This document shows, piece after piece, positions 10,493-21,231 of a DNA stretch of 64,000 bases. The first letter of the stretch is position 1, and each line of letters starts with the position of its first letter. The DNA is from Rhynchopus euleeides. Lineage: Eukaryota > Euglenozoa > Diplonemea > Diplonemida > Diplonemidae. Below the pieces are notes generated by a model. It searched no databases and was not told the origin of the DNA. It was given only the letters and a program-made list of their open reading frames with translations. Where the stretch lies: assembly GCA_963210315.1 (NCBI GenBank), contig OY723266.1, positions 124,001 to 188,000 of the forward strand, written 5' to 3'. The position numbers were made by a program, and so were the translations under genes.

Positions 10493-11600
10493 CTAACGGA
10501 TACACCAGTTCTCGTCAGAATCGACCCCGCTGAAGACCCATCTTCCACAGGGACTCACCTCCACGTTGCATCTTTCCCCTGTGCCGTCCACTGCACACAT
10601 CCGCTCCCCTGTGCTGAGGCGGAAGAGGAACAACTTCCCTTCGAGACTGGTCACGATGAAGTCGCCCTCATGCGTCACAGCGACGGTTATCAACGGCCCC
10701 CCGACGCTGATAGTCCGAAGGCACTGATGCGTGTTGGTGCACCACACCTTTACAGTCCCATCTGGAACAGGACACCAGCTGCTGCTCATCGGTGGTGAGT
10801 TTGAGCTCCGCCACCTCGTCCGTGTGTCCCGTCAGGGTGTTGACGTGGCTGAAGGTGTCCAGATCCCACACACGGATCGTGTGATCATCGGACCCACTGA
10901 AGATGCAGGTTTGCGACACGGCACACCAGAAGACGTTGTCAGCATGCCCCTCCAGCACAGCCTCGCAGACACCCTCCATGCCCCACACACGCACGGTGCG
11001 ATCACGGCAACCCGACACAATACGGCCGCAGTGTGTCCACATGGCGCAACCCACTGTCTTAGTGTGTCCCTCGAGGGTGCGCACACACTCCCATGTGGAG
11101 GAGCACCAGATGGTGATGACATTGCGATGGCATGCTGCGAGCCATCTGCCACACCGAGAGAAGGAAACGCAGAACACGTCACCGCCACCCCTGACTGGGG
11201 TGTCGGTCACCTCCCGCCTGGTGGTGGTGTCGAACACAACGAAGGATCCAGACGTGCCCGCGCAGCACAGCCTGCCGCAGGGCGACAGCGTGAAAACCCA
11301 AAGCCATTTCTCCAACAAGTGCGCAGTAGGCGTCTTCAGAAGAGGCCATCGCTGCTGCAGCTGCACAACCCCTCCACTCTCCAGGTGTGTGTTCGAGATG
11401 TGCTCCGCGTCGTCAAGCTCCCCACCATCCGACTCGCCGACGATGCGTGCCGCCAGCCTGCTAGCCATGCTCTCTGCGTCGTCGTGCCCCGGGAAGATCT
11501 CAAGCACCGCACGGACCTTCAGCTCCGTCACGGTGTCTGTGTGTGCAACACTGACAACACAGCCCTGCCCGCTGGGCACGTGTCGCACGGACACCTCCAT
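10493..11600 (-). CDS. Ubiquitin-like plus WD40-repeat protein, copy 2, frameshifted
   Basis: ATG 11600 opens MEVSVRHVPSGQ, a ubiquitin-like N-terminus (VVSVAHTDTVTELKVRAVLE) followed by WD40 blades (IWCSSTWECVRTLEGHTKTV, TVRVWGMEG, TIRVWDLDTF). At about 10768 the reading frame breaks inside a blade. LVSCS in one frame is followed, in another frame, by DGTVKVWCTNTHQCL, and coding then continues to a TAG at 10493. The original frame ends at 10668. The break is one extra or two missing bases (TGTTCC-A-GATGGG). No GTATG donor is present and a blade is split, so an intron is unlikely. It may be a sequencing error, an inactivating mutation or a recoding site. Functional status is therefore uncertain. 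Confidence 0.7.
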
Positions 11601-12482
11601 GCCGACCGATCCTGCTGTGCCGACTGCTGGCGCGTTTGCGGTCTTGTGCTGGGGGAGGGGGGGGTGGTGACCAAGACAGATGTCGCTCGCCGCAGTGCTG
11701 CCAAGTCGGGGTGAGGTGCTTCAAGGGCAGGGGAACAGGAGAGGGTGGGGTGGGCTGCAGCACGGCCTGCCATGAAGCAGGACTACTGGCATGTGTGCGA
11801 CATGCAAATCAACCAGCAGGGTGCTCCGTGTGCTCTACAATACTGTCTTCATATTGCGGAGGCGGATATGGCTGCCACACCTCAGGCATCTATCCTGGGG
11901 ATGGGCACCGTTGTTAACCTTCCGTACACTACTATACCACCATTCCCCTGTGTTTGTATCCACGAGTCACAGAACTTGCCAATGGATCTGGCCTCAATGA
12001 CCAGCGGCGATCACCCCAGTCCCACCCCCCCACCCGGGTGGAGACGTCTCGTCACGAGCACACCGCAGGGGCCAGCGAAAGCTGGAGTGCGTCAAGGGGG
12101 CACTGGGTGCAGAGGTTGACATCCACTCTCAGGTGTAGTTAGCTATAGCGAGAGTGCCCTCACTAGATGTGTGCCACACGCGATACAGCCTTGGCGCAGT
12201 GCGGAAAGGCCTGCTCCCATCGTTGCCAAATCATCCCCTGCGCCCCACGAGCCGGGCCTCAGCCTCCGCCCCTCAGTTCAGAGAAGCTGCCGTCACGAAC
12301 TGGGTGACACACACTGGGACCCGGCACTGCACACAACTAACCCGCTCCCCGCCCCTCCGTCACCTTCGCCTCTACTTCCCCGACACCCCGACACCCACGC
12401 AAAAAAGGAAATCCCCCACCTTGGAGGGGGCAGGCCGATGCCACGCCACCACATACAGGGTTTCTACTGCGTGTGCACCCCT
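11601..12482. other. Intergenic spacer, no supported gene
   Basis: Nothing with coding character on the minus strand; plus-strand frames are short and lack matches I recognise. Confidence 0.45.
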
Positions 12483-13703
12483 TCAGGAGATGAGGTTGAA
12501 CACAGGGTCCCCTTCTGCCGGGCCCGGGAACGGCGTGGGGAATATGGGGAACACCGCTTTGCGCAGGATGTCAGCCACCATGGGTCGCTTCCACTTCTCC
12601 GCGCTGGCAGGGCTGCCGTTGATCTCCAAGAGCCACACCTTCAAGGCGTCGTCGAGGAGGAAGTCGTACCCGAAGAGCTGGAAGGGGTGGGCCGTGGCCC
12701 CATCCGCGGGACGCATGAGCTCTGCAACCGTCCCGAGGGTTGCTTTGATGATCTCGGCAAACTGCGGGATCACGTCGCCACCCAGGGTGCGCCCACACCC
12801 GCGCGAAGCCAGGAGGGCGTCGAACTCGGCATACCACATCTCGTTGCCCGACTCAAACCTCCCGAAGTCTGGGTCCTTCTCCTGCAGACTGTGGTTGGTG
12901 ATGTGCGAGTTGACATCTGCCAGATCCCCTGCGTCGTAGGCGCGGCTGCTCGTCCTGAGCGACCCCTCTGTAAAGAGGTGGATGTCGAAGGGCGACGTGA
13001 CGAGGACCCACGCGCGGACGTCGAACTTCCTCCCTCCCTCCAGGAGGTACGGCCTGTCGACATAGCGCTGCACGACAAACACCGCGGTGTCGCTGACGCC
13101 CTCTGCGTCAACCGCGGTGATGACGCCGGAGGTCCCCTCAGAGAGGACGATGCCTTGCCCCCCACAGCCCGAGCTGGGCTTCACGATCCAACGCGCAGCA
13201 GGAGTTGGAGGAAGAGGAGCCCCGCCACTGCCGCTCGACTCGGCAGAATACTTCTGGAGGAAGCGCTGTCTGTCAGCAACGGCTTCAGCGACATCCTTTG
13301 GGACGGAGGACCCGCGCTTCCAAGGCGGGAGCTTCTGCTGTGCAGCCGCGTCCAGAGGGGGCGGCGTGCTGCGGTGCTTCATGAGGATGTAGCTCTCGGG
13401 GAGCCATGCGGGTGTGGGTGTCTCCTGCAGTGCGCACACCTCCCGGACCCTGCGGACGGTGGCGGATTTCAGGGTGATGCAGTGCGACTTCGGGTAGTAG
13501 TTGACAGCCTGCGTCCTTCCGCCCTGCCCCAGCAGGGCGTAGTCGATGGAGAAGCGCTCCCCAAGGAGGAGATGGGCGCGTGGGGCGCCGCTGCCGCCGC
13601 TGGCATCCTCGGACCACTGCGGCAGCTCACGCAGCTGCCGTGCCATCTCGACATAGATGGAGAAGACCGTCCCCAAGGTGAAGACATAGCCTTCGTCACC
13701 CAT
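12483..13703 (-). CDS. Tubulin-tyrosine-ligase-like (TTLL) amino-acid ligase
   Basis: A 406-residue protein from ATG 13703 (MGDEGYVFTLG). The frame is open to 14102, but that extension is a proline/histidine-rich translation of a pyrimidine tract, and an acceptor (GGGACAG) lies at about 13727. No GTATG donor is visible further upstream. TTL-family ATP-grasp features are clear. WIVKPSSGCGGQGI is the nucleotide-binding loop. VVQRYVDRPYLLEGGRKFD and VRAWVLV form the K-F-D-R-W-type core. LFTEGSLRTSS, SHITNHSLQEKD and FQLFGYDFLLDD plus WLLEINGSPA supply the metal-binding acidic and Asn residues near the C-terminus. TTLL enzymes add Glu, Gly or Tyr to tubulin tails or other proteins, usually in cilia and the cytoskeleton. 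Substrate class cannot be assigned here. Confidence 0.85.
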   Translation of the reverse strand: MGDEGYVFTLGTVFSIYVEMARQLRELPQWSEDASGGSGAPRAHLLLGERFSIDYALLGQGGRTQAVNYYPKSHCITLKSATVRRVREVCALQETPTPAWLPESYILMKHRSTPPPLDAAAQQKLPPWKRGSSVPKDVAEAVADRQRFLQKYSAESSGSGGAPLPPTPAARWIVKPSSGCGGQGIVLSEGTSGVITAVDAEGVSDTAVFVVQRYVDRPYLLEGGRKFDVRAWVLVTSPFDIHLFTEGSLRTSSRAYDAGDLADVNSHITNHSLQEKDPDFGRFESGNEMWYAEFDALLASRGCGRTLGGDVIPQFAEIIKATLGTVAELMRPADGATAHPFQLFGYDFLLDDALKVWLLEINGSPASAEKWKRPMVADILRKAVFPIFPTPFPGPAEGDPVFNLIS

Positions 13704-14731
13704 TGGTGGGGTGGGTCCAGTGTACCTGTCCCAGGAGGTGGGGCCATGCGAGGGGGTGGGGGGTGGGGGTGAGTGAGGGGGGTGTGTGGTAGTGTGACAG
13801 GCCTGCGCTGTTGCGCAAAAAAAGGGGAGGGGGGGGAAGGGAGGATGGGGATGGGGACGTGGGGCTCTCGCGCAGGTGCGTTGGAAGGCAGGCTCTTGAT
13901 GGAGGCGAAAGAGAGGCTTTCGCCCGGCTGGCTGGATCCTTCTATCGGCAACCTGCCCCCCACGATGCTGGGCCTGAGACATGCTCGGATGTTCGATGTG
14001 CTGCAATGCAGTTACCTTATCTGGGCCGCCCTGTAGGCTTCTAGTCGTGGCAAAAACACTATTGCAACCCGAACAGCACACAGCGCCTGGCGCTGCACAC
14101 AATCTGTTGGAGACTCATGCCACTGCACACTCGCCCCGTGATCTACTCTCGCTGCATCCAGCACCCGAGGGCAGGCCTCGGGGCCTTGTCCCCGCAGCTT
14201 CCTTCGTAGTTCACACACGATGCATGAAGAAAGAAGTGACTTCGGTAGGAGTGGTGTTCTGGCCACATCCATCGCCCGCCCACCTCCCGTTCTTGTGGAC
14301 AGAAGCGTGATTCCATCCCCAGCTGACTTGGGATCGCGTTCGGTGCAACTCAACACCCAGCAGGGCACTGTTTAGTGGAAACAAAGAACGCAGCACCAAG
14401 TGTAAAGGAGTCCGGATGGAGAGACCTGCCTGCCTGCCTGCCACCAAGGACAGGAGCAGGCCCCTGCGAGTGTGCTTGTCGCCAGTGGGGCAGGCGTGTG
14501 TTGGCTTGCACTGCTGCTCCCAGAACGAAGCCTTCTCCTCTGAAGTGCAGATCACCGAGCCGCTCTAACAACGAGGTTCACACTGCTACGGCTCGGCAGG
14601 GCGAAGGTCCTTGCCGTCGTTCGGGATGCACACGTGCGCCAGCAAGCGCCGCTTGTCCAAGCAAAGAGTAGCAGCCAAAGGGCACCACCACAAAGATCAC
14701 AAGATCCTTGAGACACCCTCATGACACAGCA
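13704..14731. other. Intergenic spacer, no supported gene
   Basis: Contains the pyrimidine tract and acceptor in front of the TTLL gene at about 13727-13800. Nothing else is recognisable. Confidence 0.45.
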
Positions 14732-17700
14732 CTACAGGCCACGGTAGTAGTACGCACTCGGGATATTCGCCTTGACAAGCTCATCGTCGATGCGCCTGCT
14801 CGCCACTGAGGTGTACAAGGGCGTCACCGCAAGCGCGAAGGGCGTGAGTGCTGTGAACATCAAAGCAGGCGCAACCGTGGCCAGAGCCGGGGACCTGGCT
14901 GACAACATTGTCGCGAAAGTGGTCGCTGCGATCTGTGTGTCGGTAAGGGATGGGTGGCAACAAGGTTCAGACGTGCCCCCCCTCCTGGTGGACCCAAACA
15001 AACTCACCTGCTCGCCCCGTGACATACCGAACATGCACATCCTTGCACAAGACGGATGGTGGCCGTTTCGCGTGCCGCAAGAATACCTGCCGCCGGCGAT
15101 TTCGCTGTGTGGACGTAGGTGTTACACAAGGATCCAGTGGGGAGTGTGAACCTAGGGGGTGGCCTTGGCACTGATGTGCCCGTTTGCAACAGCTGGGCGA
15201 AACACTGTTCTCTTTGTTGCTGCTCGCACCGGACCGAAGAGCCCAAACACCCAGCCATGTTCTCCACACACGCACGTTATTCTTTTTTGTTGAGTGTGGG
15301 GGTCTTCGCTAGCCGGTGCAAAAAAGTGCAGGCTGGTGCAGGGCAAAATGGGCCGAAAATGGGCCAAATCGGAGGCAAAAAAAAGGGCGGGGAGTTGGGT
15401 GGCCCCTAGCTGGGAGCACGCATTTGGACCCAAAAAATAATGTCGAGCGGTCCCTGTGCATTGTTCAGCCCTCACAGGACGAGAAGGCACGGCGGGGCCC
15501 GTGTCACGGGTAAACATTGAGATCAACCTGTCATCCTGGGCCAAGCCAAGATGGGAGCTGGCCGCCTGGGGCAATGCAGGAGCAACGGCTAGTGCTCGTG
15601 CTGGCACGAAGCGGAGCCAGGCAGTGCTGTCCCGAGAACGGGCCGAGCCAGACAGTGCTGTCCCAAGGGTGGGCCGAGCCAGACAGTGATGTCCCGAGAA
15701 TGGGCCGAGCCAGGCAGTGCTGTCCCAAGGGTGGGCCGAGCCAGACAGTGCTGTCCCGAGAACGGGCCGAGCCAGACAGTGCTGTCCCGAGAATGGGCCG
15801 AGCCAGGCAGTGCTGTCCCAAGGGTGGGCCGAGCCAGACAGTGCTGTCCCGAGAATGGGCCGAGCCAGACAGTGCTGTCCCGAGAACGGGCCGAGCCAGA
15901 CAGTGCTGTCCCAAGGGTGGGCCGAGCCAGACAGTGATGTCCCGAGAATGGGCCGAGCCAGGCAGTGCTGTCCCAAGGGTGGGCCGAGCCAGACAGTGCT
16001 GTCCCGAGAACGGGCCGAGCCAGACAGTGCTGTCCCGAGAATGGGCCGAGCCAGGCAGTGCTGTCCCAAGGGTGGGCCGAGCCAGACAGTGCTGTCCCGA
16101 GAATGGGCCGAGCCAGACAGTGCTGTCCCGAGAATGGGCCGAGCCAGACAGTGCTGTCCCGAGAACGGGCCGAGCCAGACAGTGCTGTCCCGAGGGTGGG
16201 CCGAGCTAGGCAGTGCTGTCCCAAGGGTGGGCCGAGCCAGACAGTGCTGTCCCGAGAATGGGCCGAGCCAGACAGTGCTGTCCCGAGAATGGGCCGAGCC
16301 AGACAGTGCTGTCCCGAGAACGGGCCGAGCCAGACAGTGCTGTCCCGAGGGTGGGCCGAGCTAGGCAGTGCTGTCCCGAGAATGGGCCGAGCCAGGCAGT
16401 GCTGTCCCAAGGGTGGGCCGAGCCAGACAGTGCTGTCCCGAGAATGGGCCGAGCCAGACAGTGCTGTCCCGAGAACGGGCCGAGCCAGACAGTGCTGTCC
16501 CGAGGGTGGGCCGAGCTAGGCAGTGCTGTCCCGAGAATGGGCCGAGCCAGGCAGTGCTGTCCCGAGAATGGGCCGAGCCAGACAGTGCTGTCCCGAGAAC
16601 GGGCCGAGCCAGACAGTGCTGTCCCGAGGGTGGACCGAGCTAGGCAGTGCTGTCCCGAGAATGGGCCGAGCCAGGCAGTGCTGTCCCAAGGGTGGGCCGA
16701 GCCAGACAGTGCTGTCCCGAGAATGGGCCGAGCCAGACAGTGCTGTCCCGAGAATGGGCCGAGCCAGACAGTGCTGTCCCGAGAACGGGCCGAGCCAGAC
16801 AGTGCTGTCCCGAGGGTGGGCCGAGCTAGGCAGTGCTGTCCCGAGAATGGGCCGAGCCAGGCAGTGCTGTCCCGAGAATGGGCCGAGCCAGACAGTGCTG
16901 TCCCGAGAACGGGCCGAGCCAGACAGTGCTGTCCCGAGGGTGGGCCGAGCTAGGCAGTGCTGTCCCGAGAATGGGCCGAGCCAGGCAGTGCTGTCCCAAG
17001 GGTGGGCCGAGCCAGACAGTGCTGTCCCGAGAATGGGCCGAGCCAGACAGTGCTGTCCCGAGAACGGGCCGAGCCAGACAGTGCTGTCCCGAGGGTGGGC
17101 CGAGCTAGGCAGTGCTGTCCCGAGAATGGGCCGAGCCAGGCAGTGCTGTCCCGAGAATGGGCCGAGCCAGACAGTGCTGTCCCGAGAACGGGCCGAGCCA
17201 GACAGTGCTGTCCCGAGGGTGGGCCGAGCTAGGCAGTGCTGTCCCGAGAATGGGCCGAGCCAGGCAGTGCTGTCCCAAGGGTGGGCCGAGCCAGACAGTG
17301 CTGTCCCGAGAATGGGCCGAGCCAGACAGTGCTGTCCCGAGAACGGGCCGAGCCAGACAGTGCTGTCCCGAGGGTGGGCCGAGCTAGGCAGTGCTGTCCC
17401 GAGAATGGGCCGAGCCACGCAGTCCTGTCCAGAGGGTGGGCCGAGCCAGGCAGTGATGTCCCGAGGGTGGGCCGACATCACATCCGGTCTCGGCCCGCTG
17501 TCTGGACCGCAGCAACAAGAAATCTGCGCTGCATGCACAGGAGCAGGGGGACTTGGCCCGTCCGCACTCCGACATTGCACCGCGCTGCCCCAGCGCTCCA
17601 GATCACAAGGCCCCCTGTGCCGCAGGAGGTGGAGACGTCGCACACCAGCAGGATGACGTCGCAGACCAGTTCACCACCCCCAACAGTAGGTCACACTCCG

Positions 17701-20700
17701 CCTCGCCTGTAGGCCGTCTACTGTATGCAGGAGTCTGCGTGTGTTGATAAAGACACACACGCCCGGCACACCTGATTCTATGGGCAGCGCTCGTAACTCT
17801 CTCGGCGCCAAGTCGAAGCTGAGCAAGATTTGGTTGGACGGTGCAAATATAGCTAGCCTTGCGGGCTCGCTAAGACACTCTCCGAGCTAGCTACATGAAC
17901 ACAACATTGCACATCGCACGGTTTCGAAGGATGGGTACGCGATGCGGGTTTAGGTCTTGTGCTAATGTTACACACAGCAAGATCCCTGACGGAGGGGATC
18001 GATGGAGGCACTGAGGAGATCATGACTGGGAAGGGGTCCTGCATCGAACCCCCTCTGAGTGGAGCAAACACTCGGTACTCCGGGTGCCACGTTCTGCTCG
18101 GCTGGACATCACCCCGAGGTCGTGGCCACGGCCCCCGACCACTCACTGCGGGGAGCTTCCCGTCCAGACAGTGTCTGGACATCACTCCTGGGCTCGACCC
18201 ACTGGGCCGAGCCGACGAGTCGTGTCCAGACACTGGGCCGAGCCCAGGAGTGCTGTCCAGACCCTGGGCCGAGCCAGGGAGTGGTGTCCAGACACTGGGC
18301 CGAGCCCAGGAGTGATGTCCAGACCCTGGGCCGAGCCAGGGAGTGGTGTCCAGACCCTGGGCCGAGCCCAGGAGTGCTGTCCAGACACTGGGCCGAGCCC
18401 AGGAGTGATGTCCAGACCCTGGGCCGAGCCAGGGAGTGGTGTCCAGACACTGGGCCGAGCCCAGGAGTGATGTCCAGACCCTGGGCCGAGCCAGGGAGTG
18501 GTGTCCAGACACTGGGCCGAGCCCAGGAGTGATGTCCAGACACTGGGCCGAGCCAGGGAGTGGTGTCCAGACACTGGGCCGAGCCCAGGAGTGATGTCCA
18601 GACCCTGGGCCGAGCCCAGGAGTGCTGTCCACACTGGGCCGAGCCAGGGCGTGATGTCCAGACCCTGGGCCGAGCCAGGGAGTGGTGTCCAGACCCTGGG
18701 CCGAGCCCAGGAGTGCTGTCCAGACACTGGGCCGAGCTCAGGAGTGCTGTCCAGTCCCTGGGCCGAGCCAGGGAGTGGTGTCCAGACACTGGGCCGAGCC
18801 AGGGAGTGATGTCCAGTCCCTGGGCCGAGCCCAGGAGTGCTGTCCACACTGGGCCGAGCCAGGGCGTGATGTCCAGACCCTGGGCCGAGCCAGGGAGTGG
18901 TGTCCAGACCCTGGGCCGAGCCCAGGAGTGCTGTCCAGACACTGGGCCGAGCTCAGGAGTGCTGTCCAGTCCCTGGGCCGAGCCAGGGAGTGGTGTCCAG
19001 ACACTGGGCCGAGCCAGGGAGTGATGTCCAGTCCCTGGGCCGAGCCCAGGAGTGCTGTCCAGACACTGACGATGTCCTGCCTCATACCCGCCATGCCCGC
19101 AATGCACTTCCGGATCACATGGTTGTGGATTTCTAGCGCCTTCCGCATTCCCTCGAAAGACTTCTCCAAGCAGAGGGTCGAGGCCTGCACGTCTGTGACC
19201 ACGAGTGTCGTGATCTTCGTCTCTGTGGAGTAGTCATCGAAGAGCAGCGCCTGCTGGCTGTCTTCGTTCAGCATCCTACGACTAGGCCGGCTATGGGCCG
19301 ATCTCGCCCGTACTGGGCCGGACATGGGCCGATCTCGGCAGTACTGGGCCGGCTATGGGCCGATCTCGCACGTACTGGGCCGGCTATGGGCCGATCTCGG
19401 CAGTGCTGGGCCGGCTATGGGCCGATCTCGCCCGTACTGGGCCGGACATGGGCCGATCTCGCCCGTACTGGGCCGGCTATGGGCCGATCTCGCACGTACT
19501 GGGCCGGACATGGGCCGATCTCGGCAGTGCTGGGCCGGCTACGGGCCGATCTCGCACGTACTGGGCCGGACATGGGCCGATCTCGGCAGTACTGGGCCGG
19601 CTATGGGCCGATCTCGGCAGTGCTGGGCCGGCTATGGGCCGATCTCGCCCGTACTGGGCCGGGTCCAGGAGTGGTGTCCAGACCCTGGGCCGACCCAGGC
19701 TGTGGGTGGTGCATTTTGGTGCATTTTCCGTCGGTTTAGGTGAAAATTGTCGAATTTTGTCGAAATTTGACGACAGGTGACGAACAGCGAGAATCCCCGA
19801 AAAACCGGTTTTTAATTCATTTTTGGGGGGGGGTCTTCGCTGACGAAGTTTTTGTCGAAGACCCCTGTCGTCGTCGTCAGAACACTGCCGTCTTCGGTGA
19901 AAAACCCCCTGAAACAGCCGTTTTCCTAATTATGTGACGAACGACGAAGTTTGTCGAAGTTTGTCGACCAGCGAAGACCCCCTGTAGGTCGCACCCGAGC
20001 GAGCTCTGGTGTTGCCTCCACACACACACGCATGAATCTTTCGCTGCGTGGCAGAGACACGCCTACACAGGTGATGTGTATAGAGACTCCTTCCGGCTGT
20101 GCATGTGAGAACGGGGCAAGGCCATCTCCTTGAGGGCACCGAAGTGCCCCGCACACCCCTAACACACAGGCAACACCAGTCAACCAGAACAAGACACCAT
20201 ACCTACAAGGGTCCCCTCATCGTCATACACATCGATGTGGGGATCGGCTGTCAGGCTGCACCACTCCTTTGCCTTGGACAGGAACACAAAGCACCCGCTC
20301 GCGGCCATCGGGTATATGCCCAGCCGCAGGGATGTCGTGATACCCGAATGCCACCGCGGATTCTTCTGAGCCTCCATGAGATGGGGGATGCACCTCATCT
20401 CCCCCCAAAACCCAAGCGCGGATGACCCCGCCACGGTGACGCCCAGTATCGTCAGCAGCTCTGTAGGCGTGAACTGCGTGTTGCCAGACATATACATGGC
20501 CGTGAGATGCAACCCAATGGCGTGCGACAGATGGTTGCCGAACCGTGCTGTCAGGAACAGAGTGTTGGAGGTGCTGAGCTGCTTGACCCCACGCATTGCC
20601 ATGAAGCTGCTCACCAGAGCGGCTGCCGTCATCGCCCACGATATGCTAAGCCTGCCGAAGGGGGTGACGTACCGACCCTGCGTGTCGGTGCACCACCTCA

Positions 20701-21040
20701 CTTTCTGCCACGCGCAGAAGATGTCGCTCTCGTCCGTGATGTCTTCCAACCCGCGTGCCTCCGCTGAAGCCTGCTTCTTGATAAGTGCAACAGCCTGATC
20801 AACGGTGCTCTTTCCGTGGAACAGCAGGCGTGGGTCCATCCCCAGCCAGATCAGCTTCAAGCGAGACCAGTACGTCTCGTCGCTGTAGTCCCTGGCAACT
20901 TTCAGATGTGAATACCACATCGGGCAGATGGGCGGCCGCTCCCGCATCCCCCTCCGGGACAGCACAAGGGGGCGCTTGGATGTGTCCCATGGCACTGTCA
21001 CGAGGAGGGAGTCCCCGGACCCCGCCTCTTCGTTGGACAT
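14732..21040 (-). CDS. Sideroflexin-like mitochondrial carrier, three exons with a 5.1-kb first intron
   Basis: Exons are 21040-20203, 15104-15028 and 14932-14732; together they encode 371 residues. Splice phases agree at both junctions, both donors are GTATG, and the acceptors are CACACAG. Family features: YWSRLKLIWLGMDPRLLF near the N-terminus, a degenerate HPDTGE-type motif (CTDTQG), and DVYDDEG, matching the conserved acidic strand before the third membrane region. The small exon reads AKSPAAGILAARETATIR, like the sideroflexin G-S-x-x-A-x-x-A segment. The last exon ends LAVTPLYTS...YYYRGL, like the family's ATPL...Y(F/Y)NKGL end. Sideroflexins are inner-membrane proteins; SFXN1 moves serine for one-carbon metabolism. 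ATG 21040 follows GGGGCAG. Intron 1 holds three satellites and a foreign exon, so assembly there deserves caution. Confidence 0.72.
15611..17476. repeat. Satellite A: 31-bp tandem repeat, about 60 units
   Basis: The unit is GTGCTGTCCCGAGAATGGGC plus CGAGCCAGACA, with variants AACGGG, AAGGGTGGG, AGGCA and GAGCTAGGCA. The CCGAGCTAGG variant recurs at 16201, 16356, 16511, 16635, 16821, 16945, 17100, 17224 and 17379, that is every 4, 5 or 6 units. This shows higher-order amplification. The array lies in intron 1 of the sideroflexin-like gene. It is open in several frames on both strands because 31 is not a multiple of 3 and stop codons are absent; these frames are not genes. Confidence 0.95.
17477..18164. 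other. Unique sequence between satellites A and B
   Basis: No exon with a GTATG donor is visible. A minus-strand stretch near 17995-18060 is open but lacks proper splice borders. Confidence 0.4.
18165..19071. repeat. Satellite B: 31-bp tandem repeat, about 29 units
   Basis: The unit is GTGATGTCCAGACCCTGGGC plus CGAGCCCAGGA, with CACTGGG and GAGCCAGGG variants. Occasional shorter units read TCCACACTGGG. The period equals that of satellites A and C, and it shares the GGGCCGAG core. The array ends immediately beside the cyclase-like exon. Confidence 0.93.
19088..19275 (-). pseudogene. Orphan exon of a class III adenylate/guanylate cyclase catalytic domain
   Basis: This 188-bp block is bordered by a TCGTAG acceptor and a GCGG|GTATG donor. 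It reads MLNEDSQQALLFDDYS, then ITTLVVTDVQASTLCLEKSF and GMRKALEIHNHVIRKCIAG. That matches the start of class III cyclase domains: a strand with T-D-(I/V), where the Asp binds catalytic metal, then x-x-S-T, then an A-x-x-x-H-(N/D)-x-x-(I/L)-R helix. The domain should continue with a K-T-x-G-D segment, but no further exon with a GTATG donor is found between 15105 and 19088. The block lies in sideroflexin intron 1 on the same strand, between satellites B and C. It may be a stranded gene fragment, one exon of an interleaved gene, or an assembly join. Confidence 0.65.
19284..19700. repeat. Satellite C: 31-bp tandem repeat, about 13 units, ending in a B-type unit
   Basis: The unit is CTATGGGCCGATCTCGCCCG plus TACTGGGCCGG, with CATGGG and GGCAGTAC/GGCAGTGC variants. 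The array's right end (about 19662-19700) is a satellite-B-type unit (GTGGTGTCCAGACCCTGGGC), which links the families. Confidence 0.93.
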
Positions 21041-21177
21041 CTGCCCCACCCTTCCCCGCACCCCGACCTGCAAGGGCTGCTCGATGATGCGGGACGGGGG
21101 GTGATGCCCGTCCAACACAGAAGCGCAGATCTCATCGCTGTGTGTGAGCTGGTCGCAACGGCAACAGCAGGGGGAAG

Positions 21178-21231
21178 GGGTGGTGTGGTGTGGTGTGGTG
21201 TGGTGTGGTGTGGTGTGGTGTGGTGTGGTGG
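21178..21231. repeat. GTGTG-type pentanucleotide microsatellite
   Basis: About ten copies of TGTGG. It lies about 140 bp upstream of the sideroflexin-like ATG and reads as HHTTP repeats in the spurious upstream extension of that frame. Confidence 0.95.

Noticed and set aside
13704..14102. N-terminal extension of the TTLL frame
   Set aside because: It is a Pro/His-rich translation of the pyrimidine tract before the acceptor, with no TTLL similarity.
15152..17656. Long open frames (up to 377 codons) on both strands across satellite A
   Set aside because: They are translations of a 31-bp repeat lacking stop codons in any frame, read equally on both strands, so they carry no coding evidence.
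17990..18064. Possible sideroflexin middle exon between satellites A and B
   Set aside because: It lacks a GTATG donor and correct phase. The exon at 15104-15028 fits the missing segment, with matching phases.
18109..19107. Long open frames across satellite B
   Set aside because: Same cause: a stop-free 31-bp tandem repeat.
15611..19700. CRISPR-like array
   Set aside because: The 31-bp units are directly adjacent, with no unique spacers between them, and the context is eukaryotic intron DNA.
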